This document shows, piece by piece, positions 45,466 to 58,600 of a stretch of DNA of 64,000 bases. The notes under the pieces were generated by a model that worked only from the letters and a program-made list of their open reading frames with translations, was not told where the DNA came from and did no database searches. This DNA comes from Asterias amurensis (lineage: Eukaryota > Echinodermata > Asteroidea > Forcipulatida > Asteriidae). The stretch is from positions 16,679,349 to 16,743,348 of the forward strand of contig NC_092651.1 of NCBI RefSeq assembly GCF_032118995.1, in the 5' to 3' direction. A program made the position numbers and the translations under genes. Within the stretch, counting starts at the first letter, position 1. Every line of letters starts with the position of its first letter.

Positions 45466-48400
45466 GTAAACATGAGTCTTAGAAAGTCTTATGAAATAGT
45501 TTTCTGAACTACTTTTCTAGTGCTGAGGATTCTGTGAAATTGTTAATTTTCAAAGTACAGTATTCTCACTTTGTCATGTTTGTGTATTTGCTCACTCTCC
45601 TGTTTTGGACCAAAGGAATGGAACACTCTCCCTAACCACATCAAGGATGCTAACACTATTCGCACTTTCAAGAAACTCCTCAAATGTTTTCTATTCCAAC
45701 AATTGTATCAACATTAACACCATCCAACTGTCTTCAGCGCCTTTGAACAACTTTGGTTGATTTTGGCGCTTGATAAATTATCTCTGATTGATTGATTGAT
45801 ATTCCTACAAATACATGAAATAACAAATCTGTGAAAATTCTGACTGAATTGGGCATCAAAGTTGCAAGAGAATAATGAAAGAAAAAACACCCTTGTTGAA
45901 CAAATTTGTGTGCTTTCAGACACATAATAAAAGGCTTCAGGCCTGAAGTATTTTATTATTTGAGTGAGAAAATAACTCTTTCTAAAAAACTATGTTACTT
46001 CAGAGGGAGTCGTTTCTCACAACGTTTTATACTATCAACAGCTCTCCATTGCTTGTTACCAAGTAAGCTTTTATGCTAACAGTTATTTTGAGTAATAACC
46101 AAAGTTTCCAGTGTCTTTAACCAGTTAATGTCAGAAGATATGTTTGCATGCACAACTTTGTGGACACTACAAATGCCATGGCCACCATTGCCCTGGTCTT
46201 GGCCTTTGTGCCCCTTCAAAATTTTCCCATAGACTTTGAGATTTTCCAATGGAAGTGCCCTTTACAAAATGAAAAAAAGGCCTTGCCCCCTTCAAGAGGA
46301 AATTCCAGGCCTGGTTATGTTGAGCCTGTGTATCGGTACGATGCTAAAAAATGCCAAAATATAATATTTACAAATTAAATTCTCTCCTCAGCCCTTTGCC
46401 GAAAAGGCGGTCGGCAACTTCCGTTCCGTCAAGCCCCAAGATCTAGTCGTGCTGCGGCGCGTCATCGAGCAAAGCAACGAGACAAAGTTCAGGGAGATCG
46501 TGTGGAGTAACCCTAGATACCTACTCAATGCTGGGGATACACCAACAATCTTGCAAGTAGGTACAATGATACCCCCCCCTCCCCCTGGCCCCTCTACAGG
46601 CCTTGAAATAAACCATAGCACCCACAGCAATTGCCGTGGTGCCCTGCGCTTTTTCTGCGGTGCCCTCTGCAAGGTTCCAATACAAACTAGAAGTGCCCCT
46701 TGCCTTAGGAAAATTGCTGAGCCCCTTTAAGAGCGAAGTTCAAGGCCTGCCTGTTGAATGGTTGATTGACCCCTTGCACAACTCGGACCGCACTTCCGGA
46801 CAATGCACGACTACCATTTTCACCTTTTTTTGGGGAGTCAATGCCTTTGTGCATATTTTCACTCTCAACTTGACTCCCAAAATGGCGGACAGGATGGGCG
46901 TGTTTTGTTGCGCGCTGTGCTAGGGGTCTATCCACAAATATTGACTGTTCTAGTACTGTGGTTAAAACTATGACTCCTGACTTGATCCTAGTTATGTTCT
47001 ATTTTCTTGAGGGAAAATCGAGGGAAAAAAATACGCTTTTACTGAGGGAGTCATAATTTTAACTGTAACCATAGCACAAAATAAAACAATCAATATTTGT
47101 TTTATAACACCACAACTTGAATTGAGCATTTGGGCGATGTACATTGCGCATTGAAGGCGATATATATGGGTAGGCCCACCATATCTTTACATGTATTGTG
47201 TATCCACAGTTGTGATATATATTTGACATTTTTATGGTTTCATTCATTTCTGACATTGTTTGACATTTTGTATTATAGTGCTGACAATATGCTCTCACTT
47301 TTGTTTGACACGTGTGAATTGAAACTGCTTTTATTGACTGTACTGAATGTTGCCTTTTCCAATTGTTTTTTCCCCTGTGTATTTGAATGATGTGTTTTCA
47401 GTGTAAATTGATTCATGGATACCAATTGTCTTTGCTTCTGTATATTTTGCTATGTATTGACTGTACAATTACCTTTCTTTCTGATTGTTCCATTTTTCTT
47501 CCTGTCATTTGTTCATATTTAAAAAAAATTTAAGACTTTCTTTACATCTTGATCATTTTGCATTTCTTACTTTACATATGTTCCATTCTGAATTGAAATT
47601 TCCATTTTGATGCTGTTTTGTCTGAGATGTGTATTGATATTTTATGTGTGCATTTTGAACATTGTCATTCATATATATGGTGTATGCTGTTTATTCTTAA
47701 CCATGTTTTTCTTTCACTTACAGGAATGTGCATTTTTATGATTTGGAATTGTTTTCTGTATTGCAACTTTTCCCTTAGTTCAGTTGTCATTTACTTATAA
47801 TATTTTATGGTTGATGTAGTTTAGGGCATAGACTTTATTATTTAACAATTAGGCATAAATATACACTAGTCTGTATTTCATTCTCTGTAAATATATCAGT
47901 TTCTAGATGTAAGTGTTCATTATCATAGTTGATTCTAAGTTTTATAATTACACCAGTTTATTAAAAAAAAATCTCCTGTTTAGGCATTAGTTCAAGATTA
48001 GCTCCTCCACCATTCAAAGAGACTGCCATAAAAATAATCCAATAACAAGTAGTTGCTAAATGTTCTAAATGTATCTATTGGGTAATTATTAAGTCAGTTA
48101 GTATCATACATGAGGATCTTTTTAGTTCACCCATATAGGTTTTGATACTGAGTATCCACAGACAGCGAGTTGGTTTAATTTAGTTTATTAGCCTTCATGG
48201 CCCCCTTAGGCCTACTTATTAGTGGTATTTAATATTTCAAACAAGTGAATTAGTTTACATTTTAGACTTTCGGTAATTTCTTAGCGCAGATTTGCATCAC
48301 AAACTAGCATACTTAAAATAGCTCCTAATTTTACAAATTATTTAAGCAGAAGAAGTAGGGTATAGACCTTTATCATGACGCAGCCATCTTGAATTTTTCC

Positions 48401-51400
48401 CATTGATATCATTGTAACCAAATCGAGGCTGGAAGAACAAAATAGTCTGGTTCCTATTTGCAAAAAGATTATTAGAATTCATTATAGTTATACGATACAA
48501 GGAACATGACCAAGATGGAGACAGCCTGAAAAAGGTCTATAGGTGTAGACAAATAAGGTGTTGGATGAAATTTGACACCTGTTCCGTATTTATAATGTAC
48601 TAACATCCTACACTTTGACTTTGTCCCTACATTAGGAGGGGTCTCGATATAATGCAATGCATGTCGTAGCAAAGGAGAACCTCGCTGGTATGTGTAGCTT
48701 GATTCTAGATACCCTGGAGAATCCAGAGTTTATTCTCTTGATGTATCCTGACGACCCATTGGAGACACTCAACAATAGGAGGGAGTACCTCGTTGATTTG
48801 TACCTGAACTCGCCGGACAAAGGGGTAAGGGCTAAGGGTGTGGTTCATGTCATCTGGTATGTCGATTTCCAAAAAGGGGTTCTGGGCCTCTGAGAGGCAT
48901 TTATGTTCACAGCAGCCAGACAGCTTTTGCTAATTTACATAAGAGACTGTGATTATGAACCCCCGAACACAATTTTGAATGCATGTTCATGGCACAATGG
49001 TACCAGGGTTTGCTCATCTAAAGGTTGTTTTGAAAAATGCTTGCCCCAAACCATTTGACATAGCAACTGTCTCTATAGTCTGAGGAACTCAGTGAGCGGT
49101 AACTTGGAACTAATTAAGCATTACAAGATCTTATTATTATTATTATAACTAATTATAAGTCATTGTGCAAGACTTTCTTCAACTTGCAAATGGCTAATTT
49201 AGACCTTTCCATTGTCTATAAACAAACTCTGCTGGTTGCAATGGACCGCCAAATGTTAGCAAGACATGCAATCGTAATAACGGATGTTCTGACAAAATTC
49301 AATTTTTTGCATAAAGTATCTACGATGATTGGTTGCTCTGTTTTCAACAAATTCAACGTTATTTTTGAATAGTTGTGTGACATTTCTACAAACTGTGGCC
49401 ATCTGGTTTTGTATTGCATTTATGGCTTTCTATAGTTTTCATTCATTCATTCATTCATTCATTCATTGTGATTCATTTTTATTAAAAAACCAACTGGCAG
49501 CACAAAGCTGAATAATGTGGCATTACAAGATAACAATATTGATAAAAACCTCGGTTTGCAAAAACTCAAGCTGTGAGGCTGCATAGAAACGTTTTTAGTA
49601 AAGGTGTTGCATCAGAGGTTTAAACTGCGCAGATAACAACATGTCTTCTTAATTGTCTCAGTCAGGTTGGAGAAACTCCTCTTCATTTTGCATCTAAGTT
49701 TGGCAACGTAGAAGTTACTGAACTTCTAGTTAACCATCCACAATGTGATAAGAGTCTGAAAAACAAGTCCGGGCAAACGGCTAGTCAAGTAAGTACCCAC
49801 TGTTTCATTGGAGTATTTATCTTTCACTTTAAAAGTATCTTTCATAAAAGGCAGTTATTTACTCAAACTACTATTTAAAGGCAGTGGACACTATCGGTAA
49901 TTGTCAAAGACTAGCCCTCACAGTTGATGTATCTCAACATAAGCATAAAATAAACCTTTGAAAATTTGAGCTCAATCGGTCATCGGATTTGCGAGATAAT
50001 TATGAAAGAAAAAACACCCTAGTCACACAAAGTTGTGTGCGTTTAGATGGTTGATTTCGAGACCTCAAGTTCTAAACTTAAGGTCTCGAAATCAAATTCT
50101 TGGAAAATTATTTCTTTCTCGAAAACTATGGCACTTCAGAGGGAGCCATTTCTCACAATGTTTTATACCATCAACCTCTCCCCATTCAGGCCTGATACTT
50201 CACGGAGGCAACGAAGGCGATTGCCTCCGTGTCCACTGGTCATTGCCTTGGTGCCCTTGAAATGCTCCAGTACAAATTTGCAATTTCATCATAGGGTGCC
50301 CTTTACCAAAAAGAAAATGCCTTGGTGCCCTTGCCCTTTCAAAAACAAAGCATACAGGCCTGCCCATTACTCGTCACCAAGAAAGGTTTCACGCTAGTAA
50401 ATATTTTGAGTAATTACCAATAGTGTCCACTGCCTTTAACATGTGTATTCTGGTACTAGTAAATGGCGGCCGGGTTGGTGTCACGGTATCTTTAATCACT
50501 TTCCTCGGTTCGCATCATGGTTGTGCTCTATGTGGATTGGGTTTTCAAGTCCAGACTGCGTGGGTTCCTCCCTGGAATAATTTTCTGGGGTTTTTCTCGC
50601 ACTTCTAAACTGATACTTCCTTGACTGTCTTCTCTCCATTGGGTTCTTGGCTGTACAGTTATTAAATAAGTTTCTTTGAGAGTCCTTGGTTTCACAACCA
50701 GAATAAATTAAATGAAATGAATTTCGGAAAATGTTGCGCCTTCTTTGACAGAAAATTTATTCTTTCCTGTACTCGAGAATTTGAACAAAACATACGGTAA
50801 ATATTTCAACTTCAAATTTTCATCATTACACTAATAAAAATGTTTTTTTTGGTAAACTATTGATGGCCGATTGTTGTGTTGTTTTCCAGATTGTTTGTTC
50901 TTGGAGTAAGGCATCTGGTGGTGCACTTACAAAGCAACAAGAAACAATTAAAGACCTACTGAGCGGTAAGAAACAAACTGGTTTATATTCTTTTATCCTT
51001 AAAGACACTGGACACTATTGGTAATTGTCAAAGACCAGTCTTCTCACATGTTGTATCTCAACATATGCATAAATCAGCAAGCCTGTGAAAACTTGAGCTC
51101 AATTGGTCGTCAAAGTTGCGAGATAATACTGAAAGAAAAAACCACCCTTGTCACACGAAGTTGTGCGGTTTCGGATGCTTGATTTCGAGACCTCAAAATG
51201 TAAATCTGAGGTCTCGAAATCAAATTTGATGAAAATTGCTTCTTTCTCTCACTTCAAAGGAAGCCGTTTCTCACAATGTTTTATACTATCAACCTCTCTC
51301 CATTACTCATTACCAAGTAGGATTTTATGCTAATAAATATTTTGAGTAATTACCAATCGTGTCCACTGCCTTTAAAATGATAAAAGCAAAATTAACTTCT

Positions 51401-52525
51401 ATTAAATCGATGCGGTACCCGCAGCTAACGTATAGGACTCCAATTGCCTCTAGCCACCTGGCTAGCTCGGTGGTCTAGTGGTAAGACTAATCAGTTGTTT
51501 AACAACAGTGATTTTGTTTTTTATTTCAGTTCACTACTATGTACCGTTGTTCAGATCGGCAGACAACTGTACGCAACCGTACATTGGTGAGCCATGGTCA
51601 CCTGATCTACCTGAGCCCCTATCAAGCCCCCTGTTTGATTTCAGACTCACACCTGACAGTCCGATTGATTCTGTCTTGTCGATGCATGCATGCGCAGGTC
51701 CCATGTCTCCATCAGAGGTAAGAAAAAGTCTCCCGAAGATGACTAGAGCAAGCTAGTCGAATCGTTGAGGCCAATTTAAGAACTAACTCTGTGTTGTGCA
51801 GTTATACGATCCTATAAGCTTAAGTGGTAGTTCCGCCATGTTTCTATACCTTCTGCCCGGGTAGTAGTTAAGAAGCAGGACAGTTCTTTTTAGAACTGAG
51901 AAGTCTCCCAAACATCCGATAAATCTTGTAGAAAAAAGAAGACAGTTCTCTACCGGGCAAGTAGATACACACATGGTATTACCGCAAACCAAATATACAT
52001 GTATAAGAAAAATAAGTTAGGGTATTTGGAGCGATTCACAATGTAATGATGGCGTTGCATGCCGAGTAGTTAGGGGCACGGGACTCGAGCTCTAGTGTTT
52101 CTGATCAGCAGAGTGTGGGTTCGAGTCCTGGTTGTGGCACTTGCGTCCTGTAGCAAGATGCATTAGTATGTCTGCTTTGTCCTTCAGAATGGACATTGAA
52201 GTGTGGGTACTATGGTCGATTTGCATCCTAATCGTTCTGGCTTAGCTGAAAATTGTTAAGCAATGTGTCTTGCTTGAGCAGCTCTATGGCAGAAGGCCCC
52301 TTCAGTTCTTCTTTTTGTGCCTCAGCACCTTAAACGAGCAAACTGTTTGATTTTGACATCATGTTGTTGACATTGATTAATTGATTGATTGATTGATGGA
52401 TTGATTGATTGACTGTCTGGTCACTCTTTTAACTTTTCAAAACAAACACTTTATTCATTCACAAAATAAACAGAATTTACAAAAACAGAAAAAAAAAAAA
52501 ATAGACAAGAAATATCTTTCACAAA

Positions 52526-52616
<91 letters not shown>

Positions 52617-55600
52617 CAATATTTACCTGTTTTTTATGTGCAGGCTGGATGTTTTAGAAGAAATCTTCACACCCCATCATCGACAGAGAGGAGACGAGTG
52701 GGAAGAATTAAACGAGCCGATGAAGAGAAAGGCCTGGAGAGAATTGGAAGGTAAGCCTGTTCATTACTGTTTTCAATGAGTTGAACATTTTGATTGCTTT
52801 ATTTCAAAATGATGACAGGACAGTCTCCTGACGATGACTAGAGCAAGTTAGTCGAAACGTTGAGACCAATTCAAGAACTGACTCCGCGGTAGTACAGTAA
52901 TTTACGATCCTATAAGCTAAAGTAGTAGTCCCAGCCTATTTTTATACCATCCGCCCGGGTAATAGTTAATAAGCATGACAGTTCTTTTCAGAACTGAGAA
53001 GTCTCCCGAACATCCGATAAGTCTACTCCGCGGTAGTAGAATAAAGAAAGACAGTTCTCTAAAAACAAACTCTACCTGGCAAGTAGATAAACACATAAAC
53101 CAAATATATATTGATACCTCACCATGCAATGCCTGAAATCCTAGATAATAGGACTCTTTTTTTAATAAGGCCGGTAACCACCAATGTTGGTCTTTGAGCA
53201 TTACTAGTATACTGGTCACTGGTCACTGGTCACTATAACACTGGTCACTGGTCACTGGTCACTGGTCACTGGGCACTGGGCTGTTTATTCCATTCCGTAA
53301 ACAATCTCAGCTCCCTGTTGGGAGTAGCGCAAGTTTTAAGCACCAAGCTTAAATCAATCACAAGAACCATCTCTGGCCACAGGTACCCATTCACCCATTG
53401 ATGATGAGAAGTAATTAAAGAATTAGTCTCAAGTGTCTTGCTCAAGGACACAAGTGTCACGACCCAGATTCAAGTCCACACTCCAATGACTAGGTCCGCT
53501 CCCCCCCCCCACTTCTTCCCATTCTTTTTCACTGCATGTTAATTTCTCTTCATTGTCATCACAAATTTTGACTGCTTATGTTACACTTGGTTACCTGTTC
53601 ATGTTTGTTGTGTTGTCATTAAGCCTTCAAGAAAGACTCTGCTAGGGTCGAAAGGTCAGGCCATTAACTATTTTTTGCAAATTTCGTTTCAATCGGACCA
53701 GGGAGTTAGCGGGCAAAATGAAGGTGTCGTGGTCAGAGTACTGGAACTTTCTGGATGAGTTTGTGGACATCACCTCGACCAAGGGCTTACAGAAACTTGA
53801 AGAATATCTTGCTGGGAAGTGGTCTTCGGCTGGCGCAGGTGAGGGTTGGTTTATTTTTCTAGTTATGTGATGCTTCTTTTTCGTTTGCTTGTTGGTTGTT
53901 TTTTGTACAAAGAAACCAGTGCTTTATAAAAGTTTCCATTGTTATTACTATTATCATGTGGGAATGGAGTCTGTAAATTGAGGAAGTTTTCTTTCACGCT
54001 GTTTTATTCAGGGGAATCTGCAACGTAGCTCTTGTTTGTCTTGATGATCAAGGCCCAATTTCATAAACATGTTAAGCAGAAAGGTATGCTTAGCAATTTT
54101 TTTTGCTAAGCAAGAAATGGGCGGGATACCAGTCACAGTGATAGTAACCTTACAGTATTTTGGCTAGTAACCTGTTTTTACTAAGCAAGTTGTTTTCTGT
54201 GCTTAGCAAGTTTTTATTGCTAACATGCGTTTTGAAATTGGGCCCAGCTAGTTTCCTCGGTATAAAAATTTCACCTGTGTTGGCATGTTTCGGCTTACTT
54301 CCCCAAAGTGATATTTCCAACGAATGACTCATTTAATTTGACTGCATCACATATGTTGTCAGATTCCCTGTGTACACAGTGACACTGATAGTTTCAATTC
54401 TCAACTTATTCAAAGGAACCAGACTATTTTCCCTTCCGGCCTCAGTTTGGTTATGTTAGTTTGAATGGAAGTAAAAAACCAAGATGGCCGCACCATACTA
54501 AAAGTCTATAGGACTTCTGTCTTTGCCTTTGAAGTGCACTTTCTAGGAGTCATTCCTCGATCCCAAGTTGCCTTCTGATACCTAACGCTCTTTGAAAGAT
54601 TAGACTGCTTTCATGTTCTTGAATGGTTCATCTCGGGATATAAAATTACACTTCTTTAAAATTTAGATGCAAGATTTTTCATGTTTCGATTTGAGTCAGT
54701 TGAGTGGAATCTCATTCAATTTTGTATTTCCTCGGTGTCTTGTGAGCTACTAGATACATGTACAGCATTGGATAGGCTTGACATTGATACGTGTATGATC
54801 CTCAATGGATTGACAGAGGCACGCCTCCGCCATCAGATCGGTTTCTATCTTAAAGGCACTGTACACGTTTGGTAATTGTCAAAGACCAGTGTTCTCACTT
54901 GGTGTATCCTTTGGGCTCAATTGGTCATCGAAGCTGCGAGAAAATGATGAAAGAAAAAACACCCTTTTTGGACGAATTTGTGTGCTTTCAGATAGGAATA
55001 AAAGACTTCTAGCTAGAAGTCTTTTAATATTTTAGTGAGAAAACACCTCTTTCTCAAAAACTACGTTACTTCACTTTCTCAAAAACTACGTTACTTCAGA
55101 GGGAGTCGTTTCCCAGCTCTCCAATGCTCGTTACCAAGTCAGTTGTTGAGTTAATTTTTTTTTGAGTAATTACCAAACGCTTACCTTCCCTTTAAAGTTC
55201 ACTGAGGCTCGAGTTCATGTCAGAACCAATCCCCTAGAGAAATGTATCTGTTTGTAAGAAACAAACCGCAAGGGAAACTAACTGGGTACTACAAATAAAT
55301 TTGGGGGTCAACAAAGATGATTTTATTAATTTTGGTTTTTACCCATACACCGATGTGTGTTAGCACTGTATACTCAGTACTTGGCTGAGTAGTGAGTACC
55401 CATACCCATGGCTGAGTTTTTACCCATACACCGATGTGTGTTAGCACTGTATACTCAGTACTTGGCTGAGTCCTGTGAAAAAATATCACAGGGATGTTAC
55501 TCGGGTGGGATTCGAACCCACGACCCTTGCAACTCTAGAGCATCTCTAAAGATGATTTTGTTTTGTTTACCCTTACACCGATGTGTGTTAGCACTGTAAA

Positions 55601-58600
55601 CTCGGTACTTTCCAGAGTTCTGTGAAAAAAATCCTTGCAGAAATATTACTCTGGTGGGGTTTGAACCTACGACCATTGCAAGTCTAGTGCATAAGTGACC
55701 TACAGGCTTATACAATATCTACGGTGTCGTGGCCGAGCGGATAAGAGCACCGAACTCAAGCTCTGGTGCTTCTGTTCAGCAGAGTGTGGGTTTGATTCCC
55801 GGTCTTGACACTTTTGTCCCTGAGAAAGACACTTAACTATAATTGCTTCACTCGGCATATTCAAAAACAGTTTAAAAATCTAGGGGTAAATGGGTACCTG
55901 TGAGGGCAGAGATGGTTCTTGTGATTGATTTAGCCGAGAAGCGCATATTAATGTTGCACGAGGCTGTATACTCCCCACCAGGGAGCTGAGATGGTTTAAA
56001 GAATGAATTAAGGCACAGTGACCAGGGGTAATAATGTGAAGCGCTTTGGGATGCCCTCCGGGTGTGAAAAGCGCGATATAAAAACGAGTTATTATTATTA
56101 GTATTATTATTAATGTGTGTGGCTAGGGCGAAAGTCATGCAATCATATACTTCCATATAGCCAGGGATACACCCTGGGAAGCCGCATTGTAAAGTAATTA
56201 CGTAAAGGGGAAGGAACTTTTTCATGTGTTTCAGCAATTAATTTCACTTTTGAGAAAACAGAATTTTAGCTGTTGCAAATTGCTTACCAACCTATGGTAT
56301 AAATGCAAAAAATAGTTAATGTCCTGACATTTCGACCCTAGCAGAGTCTTTCTCGAAAGCTAATAATTTCACTTTTATCTCCAGACAATGCAGGTATAAG
56401 AAAGGAGGCCTTGGAAGATAAACTAGACAAGTCAGGGGTGTCGGTACAAACAGAGGATTCTTCAATGACGAAGCTCCTTGGAGGATTGGAAAGACTTCAT
56501 ATTGGCAGTGCCAAGGAGACTGGTGATGGACAGGAAAGTGCCAGAGGCGTTAGTTCAGGCACAGGGCAACGCGGAAGTGAAAGCAAAACAAGTAGAGACG
56601 GTGAAAATCAAACGGCACAGTGCACAGTTGGAAGACTAATCACTCCGCCCAATTCAGATAAAAATGCAATGTCTGGCGCCTCAGGAAAGGGATTAATAGA
56701 CGAGGATGATTGTGAAGGGAATTTAAAAGAAAGGACGGTGAAACCAGCTGAGAAGTTAGAGATGGAAATTGTGCCCTGTCAAGCTGGGAGTGACGAGAGG
56801 AAATTAACGAGTACTTGCCTTCATCGAGGAGAAAGTGGACTAGACCGTGAATCACCCTCAGATGACAAACTGTCAGGTAGAGAGAGGAATGTTGAGGTAG
56901 TTAATACCATCAGTACTGATGAAACATCCGCAATGCCAGTAGACCCGTCCAGTGAATCTACAGATTCAAATCCAACTGCCACATCAAATGAAAGCAGTGG
57001 GATTGGTGAACACCATGGCAATACGAGAGGTGATGAGTTCAACGATAGTTCACAAGCAGAGCTTAGTAAAAGCAGCTCGTTAACAGAAGCAAGTTTTATG
57101 CAAGTGGACGAAAGAAGTCCTAACAGAACCGAAGTACCGAATGAGGAAGTTAGTCTACTTGATTTGCGGCAGGCATCAGGAAGTAAGGGAAAAAATGACG
57201 GCGGGTCGAATCGAGGAAATGGCGATGGGAGGGCAGAGGTTTTCAGCACTCCAAAGATGATTCCGTCGAGAAGAACTGTCGCTGGCGTGAGAGGTGCAAG
57301 AGACGGGGCTTGCTTCATTTTAGGGTGAGTGGAAAAAACTGACTTTTTGGGTAGATTCTCGTGAAGCTACATATGTAGTCTGGGTGTGTTTCTTTGTAAA
57401 TGCTAGGATCCAAATAATTTTATGAAGGACATATTGCACAGAAGGGAATGTTATGATTATTGAGCACTATTAAAATCACTTGGCATATTCAAAAACAGTT
57501 TCAAAATCTACCTGTGTAGGGAGGCATTTTGGTTTCTACTTTTGTGATGCTACTTCCCTTAAATGTTTTTTAAAGTTATTTTTTGCAGTGCAGCGCCGAG
57601 AGCGGCTCTTGCGGCTGAAACCTGCACTTTAAAATTGTCCATTGTTATGATATGTATAAAAAGAAATATCTGCAAATAGAAGATTGTGTTTCTTCATGAA
57701 AACTGAATTTGCAAAAGATTTTATCAGTTTGCTAATTAGTGTGCATACAAAACTATCACTTTTTAAAGGAACACGTTGCCTTGGATTGGGCGAGTTGGTC
57801 TTTGAAAAGCATTCTGTAACCGTTTCTTATCAAATCGATGTGGTTAGAAAGATGTTGTAAAAGTAGAATACAATGATCCACACAAATATGCCTTGAAATT
57901 GCGAGGTTTTCTTTCTACCTCATCGACTAACACGGTCGGCCATTTATGTTGAATTCCATAAAATGGCCGCCCGTTTTAACTCGCGACGTAAAATGAAAAC
58001 TGTGCAACTTTGAGTGATACTTGTGTGGATCATTGTATTCTACTTTTAAAACATCTTTCTAACCATGCATTTCATAGCAAACGGTTATAAACGCTTTTTA
58101 TAGACTAACTCGTCCGATCCAAGGCAACATGTTCCTTTAAGATGAGATTATTTTGGAAAGTGTTGTTGTCAGCAAAAAGATATGAGTTGTGTAAAGAACA
58201 ACATCCAATTTTTTAAAGTTTTAGTTTTTGACAGTATTGGCTCTTTGTGAAAGTGGGGTAAAATGAAGATTGACCACGGGTTGGTAAATTTTGATGTTAA
58301 AAAAAAACGAAATGAAAAAGGTGTTTGTTCTTATTGGTTTTATTTTGTTTCCAAAATTGTGGCTTCTTCTGTATGACTTGTGTGACATCCAGGTCTATAG
58401 CTGATTTCACAAAGATCTAAGATTGATCGTAATTGCAAATCAATCGTAGTTGCTAAGTAAAATGTGATGTCATAATACAAATCACTATGGTGATACTGAA
58501 AATTTGTCTTGCGATGATTTTTATTGCTTTGTGAAATTGGCCCCCGATACAAACACGGAGACATTTGCCTTCAGGCCCCATGGCCAGTTCCCATTGCCTT

